The position numbers and the translations under genes were made by a program. A model generated the notes under the pieces. That model was not told the DNA's origin. It did not search any database and saw only the letters and a program-made list of their open reading frames with translations. Positions 1 through 7,812 of a DNA stretch of 64,000 nt are shown here, in pieces (positions within the stretch are counted from its first letter, which is position 1; each line of letters opens with the position of its first letter). Origin of the DNA: RGIG4608 sp045606265 (GTDB taxonomy: Bacteria > Bacillota > Clostridia > Oscillospirales > CAG-272). The DNA is taken from positions 6,431-70,430 of the forward strand of contig JAZURO010000165.1 of NCBI GenBank assembly GCA_045606265.1. The letters run 5' to 3'.

Positions 1-167
1 TTTTCGCCGAGCTTGGCGTTGATACCTCTACTTCGATGGTTAACCTCGACGGTGCAATCCTCTCCGCAGCAGACTTCGGCAAGACCTTTGAGGAGCTCAG
101 AGTTGCCGACGGTTCCACTGCGAACCTTAACGCCATTGTCAAGGCAGATGGCGCACTTGCGCTCTAA
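1..167 (+). CDS. C-terminus of a probable ubiquitin-like (beta-grasp) protein, 5' end outside window
   Basis: An open frame enters from the left edge (codons begin at base 3) and stops with TAA at 165-167, giving 54 C-terminal residues. The last third has the rhythm of a ubiquitin C-terminal half: a Leu/Phe-rich turn (KTFEEL), then a Ser-Thr followed by an alternating hydrophobic strand (NLNAIVKADG) and the short tail ALAL. It lies directly upstream of E2-like, JAMM and ThiF genes, the position held by the ubiquitin-like protein (PRTRC protein C) in PRTRC cassettes. If that is its role, the downstream JAMM peptidase could trim the tail to expose the Gly. Most of the protein is missing from the window, so the fold is an inference from context plus this short match. 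Confidence 0.5.
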   Translation, partial: FAELGVDTSTSMVNLDGAILSAADFGKTFEELRVADGSTANLNAIVKADGALAL

Positions 168-196
168 TTAGGTAAGACAGAAAGGGGTGAAATACC

Positions 197-1570
197 TTGC
201 AAATTTCCAAAGAAAGGATGAGGCTGGTAGGTCGCGAAGCCGATAATATCCTTGGCGGAGCAAATTCCGTAAATGGCGACTACTCGTTGGCGGCTTTTTT
301 GAGAGCCATTATCATCGAGCGTACCGAGTGGACTCTTGATAGTGTTATTAAGGGTTCCACCGTCTTGATGCATAGAATCGGCAATGAGCGAGACATCAGA
401 GCCGCTTTTGACGCAGACGGATATGCGGTTATCATCTGCGAAACAAGAAATGGGTATTTCCCGAGCGAGCTGACACACGAAGGTTGGGAGTCTCTTGATA
501 AGCCTCCGTACCCTATCAGCCGATACTTGAGCCAGTTTGCGAAAACCAGAGTTTTTGTGAATGTGGACAAGCAGAGAGTTGTGGTTGCTGTTGACAGACA
601 GGCTACGACTAAGTGGATACAGGGATTTATCTCGACCTTTGCCAGAGTGTTTCGCTGGTATTTCACCTCTGAACTCTCTGCTGAAGAGCAGGCATTTTTC
701 AAGGCTATCTCTGTAAACAACAAGGATGTGAGTGAAGCTGAGGCAGAAAACATCCTTGTTGACTACATAAATCGTGCCGCCGAAAAACTTGACTTCAGAG
801 ATATGTCCTTGCATAAGTACCTCGATGGCTTTGAAAAGACAATCAAGGAATCGCAGTTATCGTCGTATAGAAGTGCTGTCAACAACAACATCAACTCGAT
901 TCAGCGATATCAGCTTGAGATGGAGAAGCTTTACAGACAATTGTCCGACAATCAGAGATTGCTCAAGGCGCTTGAAGAATCTCCCGAGGAGTCAACTACG
1001 GAATTGTTTGACTTTTTCAGCAGTCACAAGTGTCTGGATATCGTTTACACGGATGGTGACACAATCAAGTTTGGAATTACGGAGACTCTTGAGTTTTACG
1101 ATGAGGATGAGTTCATCTCCGTCTACAATAGAAAGAGATCTTATATTCATACCGAGGCATCGTCAGACGAAATTCCGAGAGTTATGAATGCGATTTTTGC
1201 GGAACACAAGGGTATGTTTGTTGTCAATGCAGTATTCTCTTTGAGCAGTATGAGATACATCAGTATGCATAAAGAGCTCAGCCGCGAAGATTTGCTTCCT
1301 CACCCGCACATTTATTTCTTCAGATGTTCGGGAGGAAACGACCAGTATTATTCCAAGTATGCCGATAGCGGAGAGTGGCAGCTTGCCATTGAACAGGCTA
1401 TTGGCGCGACAAAAAACTTGAACTTTGGCGACTCGACCGTTGTCGGCAATATGATTAACTGGCTCGACCGTCATAGAAGTGTGCGTTGTATCAAACTCAC
1501 CGACGGCAAGATGGTATCGGTGAATGAATTTCTCAAAATCTTAAACGAAGGAGAACAGCAGAATGGCTAA
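197..1570 (+). CDS. E2-like (UBC/RWD-type) protein of a ubiquitin-like conjugation cassette, PRTRC protein B-like
   Basis: A 457-residue protein. I chose the TTG start at 197 because AGGGGTGA lies about 7 bases upstream; an internal ATG at 218 has no spaced binding site. The C-terminal third carries HPHI at residues 369-372 followed by Cys377, which recalls the HPN-I...C arrangement of E2 ubiquitin-conjugating enzymes, although the Cys is two residues closer than in classic E2s. Residues about 225-265 look like a coiled coil. The stop overlaps the start of the JAMM gene by 8 bases, so the two are translationally coupled. PRTRC protein B is a known E2-like protein encoded beside JAB and ThiF genes; assignment here rests on this order and the HPxI/Cys motif. 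The first ~220 residues are not recognised. Confidence 0.6.
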   Translation: MQISKERMRLVGREADNILGGANSVNGDYSLAAFLRAIIIERTEWTLDSVIKGSTVLMHRIGNERDIRAAFDADGYAVIICETRNGYFPSELTHEGWESLDKPPYPISRYLSQFAKTRVFVNVDKQRVVVAVDRQATTKWIQGFISTFARVFRWYFTSELSAEEQAFFKAISVNNKDVSEAEAENILVDYINRAAEKLDFRDMSLHKYLDGFEKTIKESQLSSYRSAVNNNINSIQRYQLEMEKLYRQLSDNQRLLKALEESPEESTTELFDFFSSHKCLDIVYTDGDTIKFGITETLEFYDEDEFISVYNRKRSYIHTEASSDEIPRVMNAIFAEHKGMFVVNAVFSLSSMRYISMHKELSREDLLPHPHIYFFRCSGGNDQYYSKYADSGEWQLAIEQAIGATKNLNFGDSTVVGNMINWLDRHRSVRCIKLTDGKMVSVNEFLKILNEGEQQNG

Positions 1571-2471
1571 GCCAATTTATGTACCGCAGGATGAAGCTAC
1601 ACGCATTATCGAAGCTCTGAGATCACAAATTCTCAACTCGAAGTGCTATGGTAGCATTGACATCCGCCAGAATTTTAAGAGCGACGACAGATGTGCGTTG
1701 CTTTACTTCACGCCTATGGCGTGGATTAAGATGACGGCTCTCGTCGCTGAATTTTCTACGGAGGTTCAGTGGCACGGCTTAGTCAGACGTCTTTCAGAGT
1801 GTGAGTTCGAGATTTATGATATTCTCGTTCCTCCTCACACCGTCACAGCGGCGACTGTTACGTCCGATCAGGAGAAGTATTCCAATTGGATTAACGGTCT
1901 CGATGATGAGACCTTTAACGCCCTTCGTTTTCACGGACATTCTCACGTAGATATGGCGGTATCTCCATCCGTCACGGATACTGATTATCGTAAGGATGTC
2001 ATCACACAACTTCCCAAACCCGACGCCAATAATGATACGTTCTACATTTTCCTTATCATCAATAAGCGTCACGATTGGAGCGCGGAAATCTACGATTTGA
2101 CGTACAATGCTCTGTACTCGACGACTGCTAAGGAAATTGATATGATGGTGATGCTCGACGATGGCGATACCGTTGACAACTTCGTTTCTGAGGCAAAGAA
2201 AGTTGCCGTTCAATCGGTTTCCTCTTACGGCGGCAAGAACTACGGTAGCTCTTACAGTGGATATGGAAACTCATATGGTGGCTCGTACGGAGGGAATTCG
2301 TATGGCGGTTCTCAGAAGCCGACGGGCACAACTCCGTCCGCAGCGGGTACTGGATACAGTAAAAAAAACGACACAAAAAGCACAAGCGCAAGAGATGACG
2401 ACGATGATTACTACGGGGTTGACGAAGACCCGAGTGATCCGTTCTACTCGAGAGAATGGGGGTGGCACTAA
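1563..2471 (+). CDS. JAMM/JAB metallopeptidase with Gly/Tyr/Ser-rich tail, PRTRC protein A-like
   Basis: A zinc isopeptidase-type domain followed by a low-complexity tail (302 residues). The JAMM signature H-x-H-x7-S-x2-D is exact: His126, His128, Ser136 and Asp139; Glu67 in TEVQWHG is the likely upstream catalytic Glu. JAB peptidases in ubiquitin-like cassettes remove or mature the ubiquitin-like partner. Residues about 219-302 are dominated by Tyr, Gly and Ser repeats (SYGG, SYSGYG) and then an Asp run, unlike typical PRTRC A proteins. It overlaps the E2-like gene by 8 bases and the ThiF gene by one base (TAATG). Confidence 0.82.
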   Translation: MAKPIYVPQDEATRIIEALRSQILNSKCYGSIDIRQNFKSDDRCALLYFTPMAWIKMTALVAEFSTEVQWHGLVRRLSECEFEIYDILVPPHTVTAATVTSDQEKYSNWINGLDDETFNALRFHGHSHVDMAVSPSVTDTDYRKDVITQLPKPDANNDTFYIFLIINKRHDWSAEIYDLTYNALYSTTAKEIDMMVMLDDGDTVDNFVSEAKKVAVQSVSSYGGKNYGSSYSGYGNSYGGSYGGNSYGGSQKPTGTTPSAAGTGYSKKNDTKSTSARDDDDDYYGVDEDPSDPFYSREWGWH

Positions 2472-3142
2472 TGGATTTAACCAAGTCTATCGAATACTTT
2501 GACCCGGTCAATGTGCGTGGCAAGTGCCACATCATCGGGTGCGGTAGTGTAGGATCCACTATCGCGGAAAATCTTGCAAGACTCGGCGTGACGAAATTCG
2601 TCCTTTATGATTTCGATATTGTCGAGCCGCACAACCTTGCAAATCAGATGTTCGTACAGAACGACGTCAAGAAACCCAAGGTTGAAGCAGTTAAGAAAAT
2701 TATCTGTGATATCAACCCCGAAGCGGAAAGCACCATTGAGGTGTTCGGGCAGGGATACACAGACCAGAAGCTCAACGGTTATGTGTTCCTTGCCGTTGAT
2801 AATATCGACTTGAGACGTGAAATCTGTGAGAAAAATCGTATGAATAAGGCAATCAAAGCCGTCTTTGATTTCAGAACGCGTCTTGAAGACGCACAGCATT
2901 ACGCCGCAGACTGGGGCGATATGCGTCAGGTGGACAATCTTATCAAGTCGATGGCTTTCTCTCACGACGAAGCACACGAGGCTACTCCCGTAACAGCCTG
3001 CGGCACAGAGCTCGGTGTCGCCCCTACGGTTAGGGTAATTTGTGCTCTCGGCGTTACAAACTTTATGAACCTCATTCGTGGCGGTGAGTTGCAGAAGATC
3101 GTTGTCTGCAATCCCTTCGCTATGGATATTATGACGATGTAA
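2471..3142 (+). CDS. ThiF/MoeB/E1-like adenylating enzyme of the ubiquitin-like cassette
   Basis: E1-family enzymes adenylate the C-terminal carboxylate of a ubiquitin-like protein. The 223-residue product has the Rossmann ATP loop GCGSVG at residues 23-28, an acidic strand end followed by VEPHNLANQ (the D-x-V/I-x-x-x-N-x-x-R/Q-like segment of ThiF proteins), an AVDNID strand, and CGTELGVAP around Cys177 that matches the CAEAGVLGP segment of MoeB. The start is the ATG of TAATG overlapping the JAMM stop; a GGGGGTGG stretch serves as binding site. A further in-frame ATG 15 bases upstream would lie inside the JAMM coding end and is less likely. As the last gene of the cassette it completes the set E1, E2, JAB and ubiquitin-like protein. 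Confidence 0.85.
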   Translation: MDLTKSIEYFDPVNVRGKCHIIGCGSVGSTIAENLARLGVTKFVLYDFDIVEPHNLANQMFVQNDVKKPKVEAVKKIICDINPEAESTIEVFGQGYTDQKLNGYVFLAVDNIDLRREICEKNRMNKAIKAVFDFRTRLEDAQHYAADWGDMRQVDNLIKSMAFSHDEAHEATPVTACGTELGVAPTVRVICALGVTNFMNLIRGGELQKIVVCNPFAMDIMTM

Positions 3143-3161
3143 TTCGTTGAGGAGAACATAT

Positions 3162-3602
3162 ATGAAGCGTGTCGAAATATTCACAGACGGGGCGTGCTCT
3201 GGAAACCCCGGAAGTGGTGGTTGGGGAGCCGTATTAAGGTACGGCTCCGCAATCAAAGAATTATCGGGGTTTAACCCAGACACGACGAACAACCGAATGG
3301 AGTTGACGGCTGCTATTCAAGCATTGTATGCACTAAGAGAGCCGTGCGAGGTTGTTTTGACAACCGACTCTCAGTACGTCGTAAACGGTATTGAGAAAGG
3401 TTGGGCTGAAAGCTGGAAGGCAAATGGTTGGAGAAAGTCCGACCGTAAGCCTGCCCAGAACTCAGATTTGTGGGAAGAACTCTTGTCGTTACTTAAGGTT
3501 CACAAAGTTAAATTTGTTTGGATTAAAGGACATAATGGTCATTCAGAAAACGAGCGCTGTGACCAACTTGCCGTAGAGGCTTACACCAACAATCAAAAAT
3601 AA
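3162..3602 (+). CDS. rnhA: Ribonuclease HI
   Basis: Degrades the RNA strand of RNA-DNA hybrids, here probably Okazaki primers or hybrids made by the neighbouring reverse transcriptase. The 146-residue length is normal for RNase HI. All four metal ligands are visible: Asp9 in FTDGACSG, Glu47 in RMELTAA, Asp69 in TTDSQYV and the final Asp in the GHNGHSENERCD block (with the catalytic His of that loop). The ATG at 3162 is preceded by GAGGAGA; a TTG at 3147 in the same frame would overlap that binding site and is rejected. It lies 19 bases after the ThiF gene and just upstream of the first reverse transcriptase. Confidence 0.93.
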   Translation: MKRVEIFTDGACSGNPGSGGWGAVLRYGSAIKELSGFNPDTTNNRMELTAAIQALYALREPCEVVLTTDSQYVVNGIEKGWAESWKANGWRKSDRKPAQNSDLWEELLSLLKVHKVKFVWIKGHNGHSENERCDQLAVEAYTNNQK

Positions 3603-3948
3603 AACAATTCTGTAATGTTATTCTTGTTTCTTCGGACACAAGGCTTTGGGTTTTACCGAAAGTACCAAAATGTCAAGAGATGGCAGCCCCAGTGGGACAG
3701 AAGGCGTGTCGCCTCCATCAGGGATAACGAGGTGCTCGGAGCAATTCCGTGCGGATAAGTGTCAACTAAATATTAAATTTACCCCAATCTTACCCGTTCT
3801 CACCAAATCACACCCGTTCCCCCACTGCCTTGACCCCACTCGACCACCGTTTTAACCTTGCGATGACGACGCAGAAGCTGCATCGCCGAACGCGGTGAGT
3901 CTCCAGACAGTCATCTGTACCTCGCGATTACAGAAAGAAAGGAACAAT
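3603..3948 (+). ncRNA. Non-coding leader of reverse transcriptase 1 containing structured element A
   Basis: These 346 bases contain no credible gene. The first part (about 3640-3770) resembles three later intergenic elements: a short hairpin, then GTACCAAAATGTCAAGAGA, then small GC hairpins (for example AGGCG-TGT-CGCCT). The part next to the gene folds separately: GCGATG...CATCGC encloses GCAG-AAG-CTGC (about 3857-3885), followed by CGCG...CGCG enclosing CAGA-CAGTCA-TCTG. A pyrimidine-rich stretch (about 3780-3850) separates the two. A structured RNA directly 5' of a retron-type reverse transcriptase is where an msr-msd template would sit, but I do not see a convincing msd stem. It could equally be regulatory. 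Confidence 0.45.
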
Positions 3949-5091
3949 ATGCCGTATGTTACCGTAAACGTCGAACCGAGAACGTATCAACTCACGTTCG
4001 ACGATATCCTGAACGGATGTAGTGAGTCGGATTTTATGCCGGCGAAAGACACCAGAGACACGAGAACGTGGCTCACAAACAATATTAACCCTAATTTGAT
4101 CGAAAAGACAAACTTCCGTGGTATGTATGAAGCTCTCGCGTCTTTTAACGAAAAGTATGCAGGTCTTATCAATACGGAAGACAAGTCTGTGCTGTATAGA
4201 AGTTTCAAAATTCCCAAAAGAAGTGGCGGTTTGCGTAAGATAGACGCTCCCCAAGACGATTTGATGAAGGCTTTGAGGGAGCTGAAAGAAATTCTCGAAA
4301 AGAAATTCTACGCATCCTATCACACCACGGCTTTTGCGTATGTTGCCGGCAGAAGCACGATTGATAGCGTAAAGCGCCACCAAACGAATAACTCCAGATG
4401 GTTCTTGAAACTCGACGCAAAAGGTTTCTTTCCGTCCACGACGGAGAAGTTTTTAATGGATATGCTCTGCGAGCTCTATCCGTTTTGTGTGTTCGTAAAT
4501 TATGATTACGGATACAGAGAGGCGCTCCAAAAAGCATTATCGCTTTGTTTCCTGAATGGCGGTTTGCCGCAAGGAACGCCAACCAGTCCAATGCTGACGA
4601 ATATGATGATGATTCCTATCGATCACGCAATTGCGAAGATGTGTCGTGAATACAGTCCGCATCTTTGTTATACAAGATACGCTGACGATATGCTGATTTC
4701 CAGTCAGTTCAGTTTTCATTGGACGGATGTACAGAACAAGATAACCGACATTTTCAATCAGTTCTCGGCTCCGTTTACGCTTAACGCCGAAAAGACCAGA
4801 TATGGTTCTTCGGCGGGAAGAAACTGGAACTTGGGAGTTATGCTTAACAAAGAAAACAAGATTACAATCGGTCACGAAAAGAAAAAGGTCTTCAAAGCAA
4901 TGATTTTCCAGTTTATGACTGACGATGCGAAAGGCATTGCTTGGGAACTCGAGGACGTACAGCATTTCCTCGGTCTCGTTGCTTACTACAAGATGGTAGA
5001 GGGCGAGGAGATCGACAAAATTATCAATGCGTACTCCGCAAAATTCAATAAAGATGTTTTAGCTACGGCGAAGGCTTTGCTTAATCCGTAA
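3949..5091 (+). CDS. Reverse transcriptase 1 (retron/group-II-like lineage)
   Basis: RNA-directed DNA polymerase of 380 residues. RT motifs appear in order: a finger segment YRSFKIPKRSGGLRKIDAP, then LKLDAKGFFPS with Asp156, GLPQGTPTSPMLTN, and the catalytic YADD at residues 244-247, followed by LNAEKTRYGS and a C-terminal thumb. YADD and LPQGTPTSP fit retron, group II intron or unknown-group RTs, not DGR RTs. The retron thumb motif VTG is replaced by NLGVML, so a standard retron is not certain. The start is the ATG at 3949 behind AAGAAAGGA; a GTG at 3895 has no binding site. No maturase or HNH domain is present. It stands alone between two long non-coding stretches, suggesting a dedicated RNA partner. 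Confidence 0.88.
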   Translation: MPYVTVNVEPRTYQLTFDDILNGCSESDFMPAKDTRDTRTWLTNNINPNLIEKTNFRGMYEALASFNEKYAGLINTEDKSVLYRSFKIPKRSGGLRKIDAPQDDLMKALRELKEILEKKFYASYHTTAFAYVAGRSTIDSVKRHQTNNSRWFLKLDAKGFFPSTTEKFLMDMLCELYPFCVFVNYDYGYREALQKALSLCFLNGGLPQGTPTSPMLTNMMMIPIDHAIAKMCREYSPHLCYTRYADDMLISSQFSFHWTDVQNKITDIFNQFSAPFTLNAEKTRYGSSAGRNWNLGVMLNKENKITIGHEKKKVFKAMIFQFMTDDAKGIAWELEDVQHFLGLVAYYKMVEGEEIDKIINAYSAKFNKDVLATAKALLNP

Positions 5092-5688
5092 TTAAACATA
5101 ATTATCCGTCTGGATAGGTCTTTCTATCACATACATATTCCCCTTATTTGATAGAGCATCTGGTTATACCGAATGCAATACAACGATGATTACTAAAAAA
5201 TTCGCTCCTCAGACGAAGAACAAATTTTTGCAGGGCAAAAATTAGTTCTACGACAGAGGAGGAATTTTCAAGAAAAATTCTTTCAAGCCAACAAGGCACC
5301 AAGAATTTTTGAGTATCTTGACGGATACAGCTTACAATCGCTATTATCATTAACTTTGTTTGATGATGCGTTTGATGATATCAAACGTGACACAATGTCC
5401 GAAGAACCGAGGCGGGCGAGAGCCGGCTTCCGAAGGAAGACGTTGGCGCAGCACATTGCTGGAGAACCGTTTGCCACAGGAAACCGCTCGCGAATGCAAA
5501 AAAATTATATCAATTTACAAAGTTTTGCTATGGTTTTCCGACCAAAGCAACGAAAACCATTGAACTCGATACTTTCAAAGACATCAATTGAGCTGAAATA
5601 CTTCTTCAGAAAAGATCCTTTCTGATGAGCTTCAACCGCGTTGGATTGTAAGGAATAAAAAAACAAGCAAATAGTGAAAGGAGAATTT
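5092..5688 (+). ncRNA. Long non-coding region after reverse transcriptase 1, with nested hairpin and element B
   Basis: About 600 bases without a supported gene. At 5206-5260 three stems nest inside one another: TCCTC/GAGGA, AGAAC/GTTCT and a perfect 9-bp AATTTTTGC/GCAAAAATT, followed by a second AATTTT-CAAG-AAAATT hairpin. At about 5365-5490 lies a copy of the repeated element: the perfect hairpin CGTTTGAT-GAT-ATCAAACG, then TGACACAATGTCCGAAGAAC, then CTTCC-GAA-GGAAG and a GCGAG/CTCGC closing pair. The end of the region (GAGCTTCAACCGCGTTGGATTGTAA) resembles the end of the region before 11065. This may be a functional RNA or a template for the upstream enzyme. Confidence 0.5.
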
Positions 5689-5880
5689 ATGAGCAGAAAA
5701 TACACATACGAAGGTGCGGTTTACGCTTTCGATAATCTGGCTGCGAGACATTGGAAAGCATCAACTTGGGCTGTTTCAGAAGCACGAGCAATATCCAATC
5801 TCAAGTATCGTTTTAGGCAATCAGCAGGAATGGTACATCATACTCCAATCACGTTTGACGGGAGATTGACAGTCTCGTAA
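5689..5880 (+). CDS. Small conserved phage protein of unknown function
   Basis: A 63-residue basic protein with a start at 5689 behind a good GAAAGGAGAATTT binding site; an in-frame codon 15 bases upstream overlaps that site. It carries an aromatic N-terminus (KYTYEGAVYAFDN) and a WKASTWAVSEARAISNLKYRF block that looks like a short helix-rich phage family. No catalytic motif is visible. It opens a run of rightward small genes leading to the DGR. Confidence 0.72.
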   Translation: MSRKYTYEGAVYAFDNLAARHWKASTWAVSEARAISNLKYRFRQSAGMVHHTPITFDGRLTVS

Positions 5881-5890
5881 AGGAGGAGTA

Positions 5891-6703
5891 ATGCCAAACT
5901 GGGTACAAAACGAAATTATTTTTGAAAATATCGGTGACGAAAAAGTTGCGGCGTTAGTCCGCGAGTTAAAGTTATCGACAGAAAACGGCGAACGAGCGTT
6001 TGATTTTAACAAGCTCATTCCTATGCCTGAGTCTCTGAATATTGAGTCGGGCTCAAATACAGACAGAGCGATTGCTTATTATGTTACGGAACGGTTGACG
6101 ATTCCTGTCGAGCAAACAAACCTTTCTGGGTTGATCTCCAATTGCTTTAGCAACGACTGGGCTAACGAAGTTGTCTCTCGGCTCAAGAATGAAACAGAGA
6201 CGTCTCCCGAGGTATGGGACAAACTTTACGAAAACGGTAAGCAGTATATGTATAACCGAGAGCATTACGGTTGTTACACTTGGTTTGACTGGTGTCGTCG
6301 TAACTGGGGTACAAAGTGGAATGCCTGTAACGCTGAATGGAGTCTTGATGATGGAATGTTGGTGTTTCAGACCGCTTGGTCTGCGCCATTCCCGATTATT
6401 GAGGCTTTGGCTGAAAAATATCCCGACCTTGATTTCACGCACCGTTGGGCTGATGAAGATATCGGAAATAACTGCGGACAGATGTGGTATAGCGAGGGAT
6501 GTGGAAGTGAGCTTGATGTAGAGGACAGCCGTGCGTTAGCAATGGACATATGGGGATATACAGAAGACGACTTCGAGGAAGACGAGTGGGAAGACGACAC
6601 GGACGATGAAGCGGAAGAGGATATGCCAGTATGCACAGAAGAACCAGATGTAGAAGACAACGGTCTTAGCTGGGAAGATGTAATTGGAATAACTTCTGGG
6701 TAA
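5891..6703 (+). CDS. YubB/Api92-like ferredoxin-fold protein (DUF1281-like)
   Basis: A 270-residue protein opening with MPNWVQNEIIFENIG, the N-terminal signature of DUF1281/YubB-like proteins found on plasmids and phages. The central part is rich in Trp, Tyr and Cys (YGCYTWFDWCRRNWGTKWN), also typical of the family. From about residue 215 it becomes strongly acidic (EEDEWEDDTDDEAEED). The AGGAGG site at 5880 ends 5 bases before the ATG. Family function is not established. The acidic tail and the ArdA-like neighbour make a DNA-mimic or anti-defence role conceivable. Confidence 0.75.
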   Translation: MPNWVQNEIIFENIGDEKVAALVRELKLSTENGERAFDFNKLIPMPESLNIESGSNTDRAIAYYVTERLTIPVEQTNLSGLISNCFSNDWANEVVSRLKNETETSPEVWDKLYENGKQYMYNREHYGCYTWFDWCRRNWGTKWNACNAEWSLDDGMLVFQTAWSAPFPIIEALAEKYPDLDFTHRWADEDIGNNCGQMWYSEGCGSELDVEDSRALAMDIWGYTEDDFEEDEWEDDTDDEAEEDMPVCTEEPDVEDNGLSWEDVIGITSG

Positions 6704-6714
6704 CGGAGGTGCGT

Positions 6715-7245
6715 ATGAAGGAACATACGATATATCTACGGTTAATGCCGTGCGGAAAGTTTGCGAAGCTCGGCAAATACTTCAGAAAAAGCACAAGGTG
6801 TCTGCAATTTGAAGTAAGTTTGACAGAAAAGAATGTGATTCGGTATGACACTTTGCAGGCAGACAATATACCAGTTCTTAGTATATGTGCCTCGCCGCGA
6901 AAAGGCAGATATGGAGATCAATGCATCGAACGAATAGTCGAATTGTATCGAGAAAGAGTGCCAGAACTTGAGCTTGCGTCTTTCGATAGGCTCGTTAGGA
7001 TATGGAGAGAGTATCATCTTAACGATTTAACCGCTGGAACACAAGTCCAAGAGTTAGCTCTGAGAGAATGGAAGAAACAAAATAAATATGATTACTCTGC
7101 TGCAAGGGCGTACCTAAAAGAAATCGGTCTGGAAAACGATAGAGGGTTTATATATGGTACACAATGGTTAGCGCGACCGATCCCACAAGAAGATGTGAGT
7201 TTTTTGGAAAAGCTGATAGTTGAATGGGCGGAAGACGAGAGGTGA
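6715..7245 (+). CDS. Conserved hypothetical phage protein
   Basis: A 176-residue protein starting at the ATG behind ACGGAGGTGCGT; a GTG two codons upstream overlaps the binding site. It contains a helical central part with a Trp-containing WREYHLNDLTAGTQVQE block that recurs in phage and mobile-element proteins encoded near ArdA-like genes. No catalytic motif is recognised. It ends 2 bases before the ArdA-like start, so the two are likely co-translated. Confidence 0.7.
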   Translation: MKEHTIYLRLMPCGKFAKLGKYFRKSTRCLQFEVSLTEKNVIRYDTLQADNIPVLSICASPRKGRYGDQCIERIVELYRERVPELELASFDRLVRIWREYHLNDLTAGTQVQELALREWKKQNKYDYSAARAYLKEIGLENDRGFIYGTQWLARPIPQEDVSFLEKLIVEWAEDER

Positions 7246-7247
7246 AT

Positions 7248-7784
7248 ATGATAAATACTTATTCCAAACTGCTAATAGGAAGCAGTAATCGTCAAGTCGC
7301 ACCGAGGTGGATTGACTTACCATTTACGGAAGACGAATTCAACGAGATGTTGGAAGAAATGGGAATTGATCCAGACGCAGAGTACGACTTTGACAGTTTG
7401 ATGGCTGGAGATAGTCCGTCAGACACATATGAAGTTTTGGACTTTAGTTCCGAGATTTTAACTCAGTCCGACTGCGAAGATCCATACAGTGCGAGCGACT
7501 TAGTTGAACGCATTGAGGATTTGCAGGACTACGAATATGACGCAATGGTTGCGTTAATAGACAGCGAAGGATATTCGTTGGAAGAGGCAATCGACAAAGT
7601 TGAGGACGGAGATGTCGATTTCTATCCGAGAACTACTTTGACCGAACTTGCTGAGCAATTCGCTGACGATGGAATGTTTAGCAAGGAAACACTTCTTGAA
7701 TGTATAGACTACGAAAAGCTTGGGGAGTTACTAAGCGAAGATGGATATACGGAAGTGAACGGAGGTGTACTCCGTGTTTCTTAA
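7248..7784 (+). CDS. ArdA-like antirestriction protein (DNA mimic)
   Basis: ArdA proteins mimic bent B-DNA with surface carboxylates and block type I restriction enzymes. This 178-residue product is very acidic throughout, and its C-terminal half matches the ArdA pattern: a helical pair around EEAIDKVEDGDVDFYP, then LAEQFADDGMF, and the closing IDYEKLGELLSEDGYTEV with a short GGVLRV end. The ATG at 7248 follows GAGGTGA. The N-terminal ~70 residues are less conserved, so it may be a divergent ArdA relative. It lies immediately upstream of the DGR target. Confidence 0.7.
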   Translation: MINTYSKLLIGSSNRQVAPRWIDLPFTEDEFNEMLEEMGIDPDAEYDFDSLMAGDSPSDTYEVLDFSSEILTQSDCEDPYSASDLVERIEDLQDYEYDAMVALIDSEGYSLEEAIDKVEDGDVDFYPRTTLTELAEQFADDGMFSKETLLECIDYEKLGELLSEDGYTEVNGGVLRVS

Positions 7785-7812
7785 AAATTTTTTACATAAC
7801 AGGAGAAAATCA

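Noticed and set aside
3646..3855. Short frame in the leader of reverse transcriptase 1 (about 69 codons)
   Set aside because: Pro-rich translation with no ribosome binding site, overlapping element A; treated as non-coding.
5356..5625. Short plus-strand frames in element B region
   Set aside because: Sequence has strong hairpin potential and no ribosome binding site before these frames; resembling parts in other elements do not keep an open frame.
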